From positions 140,857-204,856 of the forward strand of contig DLHS01000007.1 of assembly GCA_002483345.1 (NCBI GenBank): a stretch of DNA of 64,000 bases, written 5' to 3'. Below the pieces are notes generated by a model, which worked only from the letters and a program-made list of their open reading frames with translations, did not search any database and was not told where the DNA came from. Positions 18,579 through 27,335 of this stretch are shown one piece after another. Positions within the stretch are counted from its first letter, which is position 1. Each line of letters begins with the position of its first letter. The position numbers and the translations under genes were made by a program. Origin of the DNA: Bacteroidetes bacterium UBA7662. GTDB taxonomy: Bacteria; Bacteroidota; Bacteroidia; UBA7662.

Positions 18579-19214
18579 ATGTTAAACCTAAAGCATTTCA
18601 CCTTTAACCCGTTCAGCGAAAATACGTATGTACTCTATGACGAAAGTCAGCGGGCTGTCATCGTTGATCCGGGCTGTTTCGATGAACATGAGCAGCACAT
18701 GCTGCTGGACTTTCTCATGCAAAAAGGGCTGCAACCGGAAATGTTGCTGCTTACCCACGCCCACATTGATCATGTGCTGGGAAATCAGTTTGTTTTTGCG
18801 CAGTGGGGATTGCAACCGACGATGCACCTGCTTGAGAAGACAAATCTGGAACGTTTACCGACCTACGCGCCTACGTTTGGGTTTCCTCCGGTTTTTTCAC
18901 CGGAAGCATCGGCCTATCTGGCTGCCGGTGATGTCGTCCGGATCGGGGAACACGACCTGGAAGTCATTTTTGCCCCGGGACATTCTGCCGGAAGCATCTG
19001 TTTTTATCACCGGGCGGGAGGCTGGCTGATTGGCGGGGATGTCTTGTTCCGGGGTAGCATTGGCCGTACAGATTTACCAGGCGGAGATCATGCCACCCTG
19101 CTTAATGCAATCCGGGAGCAGCTGTTTACCTTGCCCGAAGAAACAGTCGTTTATCCTGGCCACGGGCCGGCAACGACCATAGGCTACGAAAAACGCCACA
19201 ATCCCTTTTTCTAG
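18579..19214 (+). CDS. Metallo-beta-lactamase fold hydrolase (glyoxalase II-like)
   Basis: 211 residues. The zinc-binding motif is LLTHAHIDHVLG (about 66-77), followed by the later ligands in APGHSAGS (about 130-137), GDVLFRGSIGRTDLPGGD (about 152-170) and YPGHG (about 193). This arrangement is that of glyoxalase II and persulfide dioxygenase-like proteins, so a thioester hydrolase role is likely but the substrate is unknown. The ATG at 18579 gives the standard N-terminus; one four codons earlier is possible. It is transcribed alone, divergent from the barrel protein. Confidence 0.9.
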   Translation: MLNLKHFTFNPFSENTYVLYDESQRAVIVDPGCFDEHEQHMLLDFLMQKGLQPEMLLLTHAHIDHVLGNQFVFAQWGLQPTMHLLEKTNLERLPTYAPTFGFPPVFSPEASAYLAAGDVVRIGEHDLEVIFAPGHSAGSICFYHRAGGWLIGGDVLFRGSIGRTDLPGGDHATLLNAIREQLFTLPEETVVYPGHGPATTIGYEKRHNPFF

Positions 19215-19308
19215 CTGAAACCTTTGTCCCGCAGCTGTTCTGTACGGCTGAAGGACTTTGTATTTGATTTTCTGCGCAAAAGCGTCCCGAAACTCCGAGC
19301 GCTTAAAA

Positions 19309-20526
19309 CTATCGGCTTGCGAACGCCTGCAAATCAAACAGGAGGCTGAAGCGCAGCGTGTTTTCCAGCGGATTTCCACCCTGAATGGTGGAGGCAGGGA
19401 CGAGGTAGGAGAAATTCAGATTGAATACATTGTATTTCAAACCAGCTCCCATGGTGAAATACTGACGTCCTCCTTTGGTAGGATGCTCATAAAAATAACC
19501 GCCCCTTACAGCGAAAATATTATTGTACCAGTATTCCACGCCCGTAGAGATGTTGATTTCGCGGAGCTCTTCTTCGAAACCACCGGGGGCGTCGTTGAAA
19601 GAACTGAAGATACCTTCAATAGGGGATTTTTGATTGGGGTCTTCTCCTTGCTGGATAACGGGATTACCTTGCGGGTCAAAAACAATACGTCCTGAACCGT
19701 CTCTCTGGTAAATGGGGTTGGTAGGAACCAGCAGTTTGTTTACGTCGGCTGAAACTGCCAGACTGTTATATTCGTCAATTTCTACTTTCAAGGTACCACC
19801 CAAACGCAGGTTGGTTGGGATGAAATTACTTTGTCCCGATTCGGTATAAGCAATTTTTGCCCCGATATTGGATACATTCAAACCAAACGACATTTCTGCT
19901 TCTTTTTCAAAAACCTCTATGGGTTGGGTATAAAATGCGGAGATATCACCTGCGAAAGATTGTCCGGGACGGGTTTGCTGGTTGGCATCCAGACCTGCTG
20001 CCAGGTTACTGTAAATATACCGAAGGGCTACCCCTACCGAGAAATGGTCGCTCAGTTTACGGGCATAGCCGGCATCCACGGAGAACTCGTTGGGACGAAA
20101 AGTGGCAATGGTTTCCCCGTTGAGATTGGTGAAAGTGATATCTCCCAGAGAAAAATACCGGAGAGACGCACCGAAAGATTGTAATTCGTCAATCTGTACA
20201 TAACCCGACAGATAAGAGAGGGCAATATCAGGAACCAGGTTACGCAACCAGGGTGTATAATTCAGTGCGATGCCAACTTTATCTTTGGCAAAAGCCATTT
20301 TGGCTGTATTCCAGTGGATTGAGTTGGCATCGGGAGAAGTAGCTACGCCCACATCACCCATCGCCCCTGCCCGGGCATCCGGAGAAATCATCAGAAACGG
20401 GACGGAAGTGGTAATGGTGTTCAAATCACCGCCACCTAATTGTCCTGAGTTTACCTGACCTAATGTGATATTATTTGTGCCAAGAATTGTCAAGGCAGTG
20501 ATGGTCAGGATTTTAATACTTCGCAT
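19309..20526 (-). CDS. porV: T9SS outer-membrane protein PorV (LptO)
   Basis: 405 residues with a signal peptide (cleavage near TLGQ). The body is a FadL-like barrel: SVPFLMISPDARAGAMGDVG is the family signature right after cleavage, followed by alternating aromatic strands to a C-terminal LLFDLQAFASR strand. PorV binds C-terminal signal domains of T9SS cargo and delivers them to the PorU sortase. porU lies 44 bp upstream on the same strand, as in Flavobacterium and Porphyromonas relatives, so they probably form an operon. Confidence 0.93.
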   Translation of the reverse strand: MRSIKILTITALTILGTNNITLGQVNSGQLGGGDLNTITTSVPFLMISPDARAGAMGDVGVATSPDANSIHWNTAKMAFAKDKVGIALNYTPWLRNLVPDIALSYLSGYVQIDELQSFGASLRYFSLGDITFTNLNGETIATFRPNEFSVDAGYARKLSDHFSVGVALRYIYSNLAAGLDANQQTRPGQSFAGDISAFYTQPIEVFEKEAEMSFGLNVSNIGAKIAYTESGQSNFIPTNLRLGGTLKVEIDEYNSLAVSADVNKLLVPTNPIYQRDGSGRIVFDPQGNPVIQQGEDPNQKSPIEGIFSSFNDAPGGFEEELREINISTGVEYWYNNIFAVRGGYFYEHPTKGGRQYFTMGAGLKYNVFNLNFSYLVPASTIQGGNPLENTLRFSLLFDLQAFASR

Positions 20527-20570
20527 GCAGTTGGAATTGATTGGTAAAGATATGGTTTCGCGACATTGAA

Positions 20571-23500
20571 TCAGCGTAGTATAACGAGCTTTTCTGTTTC
20601 TATTGCACGTTCACCCGTCGAAGTTTGCACTTTTAGCCGGTAAATATATACTCCTCTGCCAATTCGGTCTCCAAAATCATCTAAGCCGTCCCAAACCAGC
20701 TGATCGGCATGGAAGCCATTGGTCTGGATAGATTGCCGGATGGTTTTAACCAGTTTGCCACTTACCGTGAAGACCTGTAAAAGCGCTTCCAGGGGCTCAT
20801 TGGGTCGGTTATGGTCGAAATGAAAGGTAGTTCGTGTGGTAAAAGGATTGGGATAGTTCAGCAGATTTTTGATACTGAGATTGGCTTCATCTGCCACCAC
20901 AAAGTTGATACTGCCGTCGTTTGCATTGTTAAAAACGTCCCAAACTTTCAGATTCAGGGTGTAATCACCGGCTTCCAGATCCTGAAAAGGGTAATTGATT
21001 TCCCCCCGGCTGTAATCATCCAGGGCAGCCTGGTAATATTCATTCAGGATAATCGGGCTGTTCAGCTCATCGTTTTTGACGAGGGTAATATCCCGGCCTA
21101 TACCACTGCCTACGGTATTGATGCCACTGCTGTCGAGCAGTTCAGCAATAAACACGGGTTTGCTGTTGGTGACACTTCCGTTTACAAAGCTCCTGTCGTT
21201 GAGATACAATTTCATCTCCGGGCCGGTTTCATCGGTGACCAGACTTGTATCCGTTCCTCCGACTACTACATGGCGGAAGTCACCCGCTGCATCTGTAACC
21301 TGGTTGGTCCCGTAAAGGCTGATTCTTCCCAGTCCGTAATTATAGGCGATGTCTCTGGGGACGATGAAAGAGAAGCTCCACTGACCATTGGCAATGGTAG
21401 CGCTGCCTCTGTAAATGATGTTACGGAATTCCTTAAAAGTTGCGGGGAAGGAGGTAGGGTCGTTTCTTAACAGCGAAATAGTGGAGCTTTTGTCGAGTAC
21501 AGTGGGTGTCAGTACCCCATTGTAAGCCGGCAGGGGGTTCCCGAGTTTATCGGTAATATCACCGCTGATGGTGACTTTGGCAAGGGCACGGATGGTATCT
21601 GGCACGGCTGATACCTGCACATTGTTGATACGGGTTACATTGCCTTTGATTTCAGGATAGGCAAGTCGCAGGGAGGGATCTCCTAAAAATGAAAAATTAC
21701 GGGTATTAACACCACTGATAAGTGGGTTGGAAGCCCGCATCATCACATCTCCCAGCCGGGGGTATACCCCTTGCGTGAGGGTGAACAGCTGGTCACGATA
21801 CATATTTCCTGTAATGGCGGCATTGCCATTGGTGAAAGTGACCCGTGTGGTGGTGAACATGGCGATGGCACCCCCGTTAGGGTTAATGAGCGCCCACTCA
21901 CCGGCGGATAAAAAACCCGGGTCGTCAAAGCGGGCAAACTCACAGGTGGCTGTTACCAGCAACATCAGTTTATTAGCATTGTTCCAGGCCTGGATTTCGG
22001 GTATTGTCAATAAACGTTCCTCAGCAGCACCGTTTACACCCCCGTGACCCGAATAATTCAGAATCAGCAAGCCGTTGTTAACGCGGGCGTTAAGATCTCT
22101 GTTAAGTTCGGGATAACGGGTGCCCCCTGGCAGCGATTCCTGCCGGTAGGCATCAAAATAGAATTTACGGACAATGGCCTGGGGATATTTGCTTTCTACA
22201 AAATTGACATTGGCCTCCGCATCGGTAAAGTGCTGGTTGCCATCCTCATCATCGGCCAGAAATCCGATGATATTGCGCCAGTCCCCGTGCGCGGCAGCGG
22301 CTTCGTATCGCTTTATTTTGGCCACTATTCCTGCTGCCTGTTCGGTGGTTGTCACCGGAAACCTGCCTATCCCCAGATCCATCTGATCGCTTCCTGAAAT
22401 TTCAAAGGCACCTTCGTGGTTGTCAAGCATCCCGAAATAACTGTCGGCAGCGTAAGAACTCAGCGGTGCATTGGAAGTGAAACTCTGGAAAATAGGCACG
22501 TAATTGGAGTTGCCCGGTACCCTGTTTTTAAAGTCATAGGAAGCATCACCGAACAACAGCAGGTATTTAGGCTCTTCACCGGGTGCCGCTTTGTCGTAAA
22601 GGTGTTTCAAAAAAGAACGGATGGCTGTAATATCCTGCCGGCCGGAGCTCCACTCGTTGTAACATTGATCGGGGGTAACCACCACTACCACCATATTGTC
22701 ACGGGCAGCACGGTAATTGGCCAGGTCCTGTGCCTGACCAATGAATTTGGGATGGGTTACAATCACCATGTCAGCCCGGGGGATGGCATGCAGATTCTGG
22801 TTAGCGACGGTACCGGCGGCGATCGGGGTGGTAAAGCCTGACCCGTTAAAGGCAATGAAACGTTTGAGACTGTCTGTCTGCCTGACAAAATTTCCTCCTG
22901 TCAAAACCATCTCCTCCGCCCTGGTGGGGTCGGTTACATCCCATACCCTTCCGTCGCCGGCAAGCCCGCCTACGCTGAAGGCCGTGACATTTCCGGTACC
23001 GACGCTGCCTCTGTCTGAAAAATAGAGCTGGTTGCCTATGCCGTTCAGGGATAAATTACCCTTGCCCTGTAACCATATAAAGTCCAGATAGCCAATGGAG
23101 AAGGTGTTGGGTTTGTTGTAGGTGATGGCGAGGTTGAGGTTACCTGAACCGAGGTTGAGGTTGGTGACCGCATTGGTAATATGGGCGTAAGTATCCAGGT
23201 AGTAGGTGGTAGTGGAGGGAACCGGCAGGGTAAGTACCTGGCTGCCGTTGGCGGAGACCACAAAGCTGGAAGCTACCCCCAGACTCCTTGCAGCCATTTC
23301 TATTTCCATTTCTACCGGCTGGGAGGTAATGAGGTTGGGGAGGTTGAACGAAAAATTGCGGGAGGTGGTGATGTCGAAGGTTTCTCCGTACCAGGCCCTG
23401 CCGCTTGCAATCAGGTTGACTTCTTCTTTTTCATATTGAGCCAATACATCAAACTGACTGCTGTTCCGGTTGGAGGCGGGGGGAGCTGCCTGGTTTCCTA

Positions 23501-24374
23501 TCCTTTTACCGGGAACAGGACCGATGGTGATGAAATAATAATTGAGGTCGGAATAGATGTTTGTTTTATGCTCATAGCGGGCTGTTCCATGGTTGTATTC
23601 CCATTTGTGGGCTCCTTCGGCGAAAAAGAGGACATAGTCCCCCGCATCAAAGCTGCCATCGGCCTCTCCGGCAACATAAATGGCATTTTCTTCCAGATCA
23701 TCGTAGCGGAAAACATTGTTGGCGGCCGGGAGCATGCCGCCACCATTCCCAAATACACGTATCTGCCGGGGGTCGAGTCCGGTAGTATTGATGCCAAGAC
23801 TGTTTAAAAAGTTAAGGTCCATGCGGTACATGCCGGTTGCAGGGACTCCTATCCGGTACCAGTTTCCGCTTGCCAGTACCGATGTACCTGCGGTGACACG
23901 CGCATTCGGGCGGGCGGTATAAGCGGCGGGTACCGTGTTGCTGCCTGGCCTGATGCGGTAGCTGAGCAGTCGTTCAATGCTTCCGGTGACCGGATTACGG
24001 CGCAGGGCGGGAAGCTGGTAGTTAAGTACCAGGGCCTTTCGGACCAGACCTGTTTTTTGCTGTAAACCAAAGCTGGCCGGCAGCTTATCGAGGTAGGAAA
24101 GACCGGTAAGTTCCGCGGCCGGAACAATTTCTGTCTGAAAATCTATCAATTCTGCGTCAGAAACACCGGCCAGCTGGCCGTGTACGACAGGGGTCGCAGA
24201 GAACGCCTCCGGGTAGCTGCACACATCACATTGAAGCTGCCGGATTTCTTTCGTTTCACTTACCTTTTCCACCATCGGAAACTGCCATTGAAGCTTGTAT
24301 TCCATGATTTGTGCCTGACTAATCAGGGGCCCGAGGAAGAGGATCAGCAAACCGGCAAACTTCTTTTTCTTCAT
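20571..24374 (-). CDS. porU: T9SS C-terminal signal sortase PorU (C25 gingipain-family peptidase)
   Basis: 1267 residues from the ATG at 24374, which gives a Lys-rich signal peptide. The C25 catalytic dyad is visible: His in YSGHGGVNG (about residue 775) and Cys in VTATCEFARFDDPG (about 810). A beta-rich N-terminal pro-region precedes them. The C-terminus is itself a T9SS type-A sorting-like domain (LLNYPNPFTTRTTF ... GRGVYIYRLKV), which PorU retains. The enzyme removes sorting domains from cargo and attaches cargo to lipopolysaccharide. It is transcribed with porV. Confidence 0.93.
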   Translation of the reverse strand: MKKKKFAGLLILFLGPLISQAQIMEYKLQWQFPMVEKVSETKEIRQLQCDVCSYPEAFSATPVVHGQLAGVSDAELIDFQTEIVPAAELTGLSYLDKLPASFGLQQKTGLVRKALVLNYQLPALRRNPVTGSIERLLSYRIRPGSNTVPAAYTARPNARVTAGTSVLASGNWYRIGVPATGMYRMDLNFLNSLGINTTGLDPRQIRVFGNGGGMLPAANNVFRYDDLEENAIYVAGEADGSFDAGDYVLFFAEGAHKWEYNHGTARYEHKTNIYSDLNYYFITIGPVPGKRIGNQAAPPASNRNSSQFDVLAQYEKEEVNLIASGRAWYGETFDITTSRNFSFNLPNLITSQPVEMEIEMAARSLGVASSFVVSANGSQVLTLPVPSTTTYYLDTYAHITNAVTNLNLGSGNLNLAITYNKPNTFSIGYLDFIWLQGKGNLSLNGIGNQLYFSDRGSVGTGNVTAFSVGGLAGDGRVWDVTDPTRAEEMVLTGGNFVRQTDSLKRFIAFNGSGFTTPIAAGTVANQNLHAIPRADMVIVTHPKFIGQAQDLANYRAARDNMVVVVVTPDQCYNEWSSGRQDITAIRSFLKHLYDKAAPGEEPKYLLLFGDASYDFKNRVPGNSNYVPIFQSFTSNAPLSSYAADSYFGMLDNHEGAFEISGSDQMDLGIGRFPVTTTEQAAGIVAKIKRYEAAAAHGDWRNIIGFLADDEDGNQHFTDAEANVNFVESKYPQAIVRKFYFDAYRQESLPGGTRYPELNRDLNARVNNGLLILNYSGHGGVNGAAEERLLTIPEIQAWNNANKLMLLVTATCEFARFDDPGFLSAGEWALINPNGGAIAMFTTTRVTFTNGNAAITGNMYRDQLFTLTQGVYPRLGDVMMRASNPLISGVNTRNFSFLGDPSLRLAYPEIKGNVTRINNVQVSAVPDTIRALAKVTISGDITDKLGNPLPAYNGVLTPTVLDKSSTISLLRNDPTSFPATFKEFRNIIYRGSATIANGQWSFSFIVPRDIAYNYGLGRISLYGTNQVTDAAGDFRHVVVGGTDTSLVTDETGPEMKLYLNDRSFVNGSVTNSKPVFIAELLDSSGINTVGSGIGRDITLVKNDELNSPIILNEYYQAALDDYSRGEINYPFQDLEAGDYTLNLKVWDVFNNANDGSINFVVADEANLSIKNLLNYPNPFTTRTTFHFDHNRPNEPLEALLQVFTVSGKLVKTIRQSIQTNGFHADQLVWDGLDDFGDRIGRGVYIYRLKVQTSTGERAIETEKLVILR

Positions 24375-24552
24375 TTCACTGCATTTTAACACTCAAGATA
24401 AACTCTATTTAGGTAGCTTTAGTACAACAAAAAGTAGCTGATAAGTTCTATGGTTGTAGAGAACTTTGGTAAATAGTTTGCCAAATTTCACGTTCATCTC
24501 TTGATTAAACAGCGAAAAAGTTTAAAATTTACAGTTCGTTTAAAACCGCCGA

Positions 24553-25533
24553 ATGCCCAAAAAGCTTCTTGCAGCTTGTTTTTTGTTTCTGATAGCTACC
24601 CAGCTGAAGGCTCAGGATCCAAGTTTCTCCCAGTTTTATGCCAATCCACTGTATCTGAATCCTGCTTTTGCGGGAAGCGGGGGTGGTCCGCGGTTCAATC
24701 TGAATTACCGCAATCAATGGCCATCTCTTGCAGGTAATTTTGTTACCTACAGCGCTTCTTACGACCAGTACTTCTCTGCCCTGAGCGGGGGAATTGGTTT
24801 CCATGTGCTGTCAGATCGTATAGGTGATGCCGCCTTCCGGCACAATCAGTTTTCGTTGATGTACTCGAACAACCTGGCCATTAACCACAACCTGGTACTT
24901 AAAACAGGTTTCCAATACACTTTTGCCCAAAAGTCGCTCAACTGGCTCGGACTGGTGTTTCCCGATGAGATTGATGCCCGTCTGGGTATTCAGCAGGGGA
25001 CTACCGCTGAGAATTTACCGGTGAGCAACCAGACGAATGCCAATATGCACGACTTCTCTGTGGGCGCGATTTTGTTTTCAGATCAATTCTACGGCGGTTT
25101 TGCCTTGCATCACCTTACCCAGCCGAATCAGTCTATGATACCACCGGGAGTATCTCCCTGGAATATGAAGTCCACCATTCATGCCGGTGCTAATTTTGAG
25201 GTAGTACGCGGCTCCCGGAATATGCCTGGAACGACCCTTTCTCCTAATGTAATCTTACAGTTTCAGGGTACCGCCCGTCAAATTAATCTCGGCACTTATA
25301 TCAGTCGGGGACCCGTGGTAGGCGGTTTGTGGTATCGTTTCGGGGATGCCTTTATTTTCTCCTTAGGACTCCAGCAGAATATTTTCCGCTTTGGATACAG
25401 CTACGACGTGACGACCTCACGCCTCCGTGCAGCCGCCATTGGCTCACATGAAATATCGGCTGCCATTCAGCTTGAACCCTTCGAACGTATACCCCGCCGG
25501 AGAATGGTTAAAATAAAATGCCCAACTTTTTAG
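24553..25533 (+). CDS. PorP/SprF family T9SS membrane protein
   Basis: 326 residues with a signal peptide (cleavage near LKAQ). The PorP/SprF hallmark follows directly: DPSFSQFYANPLYLNPAFAG, and then NYRNQWPSL. The body is a predicted outer-membrane barrel. PorP-type proteins help T9SS assembly or act as partners for specific adhesins such as SprB. It is divergent from porU and lies 45 bp upstream of gldJ, probably in the same unit. It lacks a neighbouring giant adhesin, so a general T9SS role seems more likely than an SprB-specific one. Confidence 0.92.
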   Translation: MPKKLLAACFLFLIATQLKAQDPSFSQFYANPLYLNPAFAGSGGGPRFNLNYRNQWPSLAGNFVTYSASYDQYFSALSGGIGFHVLSDRIGDAAFRHNQFSLMYSNNLAINHNLVLKTGFQYTFAQKSLNWLGLVFPDEIDARLGIQQGTTAENLPVSNQTNANMHDFSVGAILFSDQFYGGFALHHLTQPNQSMIPPGVSPWNMKSTIHAGANFEVVRGSRNMPGTTLSPNVILQFQGTARQINLGTYISRGPVVGGLWYRFGDAFIFSLGLQQNIFRFGYSYDVTTSRLRAAAIGSHEISAAIQLEPFERIPRRRMVKIKCPTF

Positions 25534-25578
25534 TTAAATTAGCCCGCGCTTTACCGCAGACTCTTAAATTTTTCTGCA

Positions 25579-26952
25579 ATGAAAAATAAATCACTGATGA
25601 TAAGTTTTGCACTCGCCACGCTGGTGCTTGCTTCTTGCAGTCAAAAATCATCCAAAACAGGATGGAACTACAACGACCCCAAAAACGGCGGTTTCGAGGT
25701 AGTGAAATATAAAGAACAGGAAACTGGTCCCGGTCTGGTATTGATACAGGGTGGTAGTTATGTGATGGGTGCTACCGAGCAGAACATCGCCCATGACTAT
25801 GATAACACCCCGCGTCGTGTGACTGTGGCTTCGTTTTATATGGACGAAACAGAAGTATCCAATGTCGACTGGCTGGAGTATCTCTACTGGCTGGAGCGCG
25901 TTTTTGGTGAAACTTATCCCGAAGTATTCCGGGCTGCATTGCCTGATACAACCGTTTGGCGTCGTGACCTTGGTTACAATGAACCATTTGTAGCGAACTA
26001 CCTCCGTCACCCGGCTTACCAGAATTATCCGGTGGTTGGTATCAGCTGGAAACAGGCTGCCGACTATTGTATCTGGCGTACCGACCGTGTGAACGAGCAG
26101 ATTCTCATCAGCGCAGGTTACATCAAACCGAATCCAAATCAGTTTGGAGAGGAAAACTTCAATACAGAAGCCTACTTCGCCGGTCTTTATCAACCGGAAG
26201 TTAAAAAACCACGGAAAGATCTGAACCCTAACAACGACACCCGTAATATCCGCCAGTCGGACGGTCTGTTGCTGCCAAGCTACCGCCTGCCTACCGAGGC
26301 AGAATGGGAATATGCTGCTCAGGGCCTGATCGGTAATTCTGACCGTGAGAACATCAGCGATCGCCGGATTTATCCGTGGAACGGCCATGGAACCCGTTAT
26401 TCCAAAGGCAAAGCACAGGGTGAAATCCAGGCCAACTTCAAAAGAGGCCGTGGTGATTTCATGGGTATTGCCAATGATCTGAATGATAATGCCGCCCCTA
26501 CCGCCCCGGTACAGTATTACTGGCCGAACGACTATGGCCTTTATAACATCGCGGGTAATGTAAACGAGTGGGTTGCCGACGTATATCGTCCCATGACTTA
26601 TGTGGATGGTGAAGACTTCAATACTTTCCGCGGTAACGTTTATACCGTTCCGCAAACAGATGCAGATGGCTTCTTGTCAAAAGACAGCGTAGGCCGGGTG
26701 GTAACTTCCCTCGACAATAAACGGTATGCGAATCCTAATGTAATCGACTACCTCGATAGCCTTGCCATGTATAATGAGCGTAACAGCTTGATTACAAACC
26801 AAAGCCGTGTTTACAAAGGTGGCGGCTGGCGTGACCTTCCTTACTGGCTGAACCCTGGTACCCGTCGTTACCTCGAAGAAACCTCAGCACGGGACGATAT
26901 AGGTTTCCGTTGTGCGATGACAAGGGTAGGTAAGCCGAGTTCGAAGAAATAA
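25579..26952 (+). CDS. gldJ: Gliding motility/T9SS lipoprotein GldJ
   Basis: 457 residues. The lipobox is LASCSQ (Cys about residue 19). The formylglycine-generating (SUMF1) fold covers about 50-450: GPGLVLIQGGSYVMGAT, FYMDETEVSNVDWLEYLYWL, YRLPTEAEWEYAAQG, NIAGNVNEWVADVYRP and DIGFRCAM. The stretch NYLRHPAYQNYPVVGISW and the phrase RTDRVNEQIL point to GldJ and not GldK/PorK. GldJ is required for gliding and for GldK stability in Flavobacterium. A strong terminator follows. It does not look catalytic as a sulfatase activator. Confidence 0.9.
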   Translation: MKNKSLMISFALATLVLASCSQKSSKTGWNYNDPKNGGFEVVKYKEQETGPGLVLIQGGSYVMGATEQNIAHDYDNTPRRVTVASFYMDETEVSNVDWLEYLYWLERVFGETYPEVFRAALPDTTVWRRDLGYNEPFVANYLRHPAYQNYPVVGISWKQAADYCIWRTDRVNEQILISAGYIKPNPNQFGEENFNTEAYFAGLYQPEVKKPRKDLNPNNDTRNIRQSDGLLLPSYRLPTEAEWEYAAQGLIGNSDRENISDRRIYPWNGHGTRYSKGKAQGEIQANFKRGRGDFMGIANDLNDNAAPTAPVQYYWPNDYGLYNIAGNVNEWVADVYRPMTYVDGEDFNTFRGNVYTVPQTDADGFLSKDSVGRVVTSLDNKRYANPNVIDYLDSLAMYNERNSLITNQSRVYKGGGWRDLPYWLNPGTRRYLEETSARDDIGFRCAMTRVGKPSSKK

Positions 26953-26973
26953 ACATACTTCCCAATAATACAG

Positions 26974-27007
26974 AAGCCGTTCCCTTTCGGGAGCGGCTTT
27001 TTTGTTT
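26974..27007 (+). terminator. Rho-independent terminator after gldJ
   Basis: An 11-bp stem with one G-T pair (aagccgttccc / gggagcggctt, loop tttc) runs into a T-tract, 20 bases after the gldJ stop. Confidence 0.85.
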
Positions 27008-27335
27008 CTGACGGAGGGGATATGGAGATGGAAGAGGGGCGCTTTGAAATACCCAGACCGAGTGACATGGACTTTCTGTACCGAATCAGGAAGATAGATT
27101 AAAGCGTAGAAATGCGTGGCTGCTCGGCGACCGGCGCAGCCGCTGACCTTTCTCAACAGGAAGGAACCATCGACCCCTGACTGCCCCACGGGAGATGCAC
27201 GGATCAAAGCGGGAAGCTAAAACGAAACTGTCGGCTGCTAAGCTGTGATTGTACCGGTTTCCGGAAGCAGACTTTCCCGCATGCAACGGGAGATCAGGCG
27301 AAGCAACCGCCGGGCTTTTTTCTGAAAATGTAAGA
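27008..27335. other. Non-coding gap of about 330 bp
   Basis: This stretch lies between the gldJ terminator and the 3' end of the cargo protein gene. Short reading frames on the minus strand have no family features and carry Arg/Ser-rich shadow composition. I see no tRNA, promoter or repeat here. Confidence 0.5.
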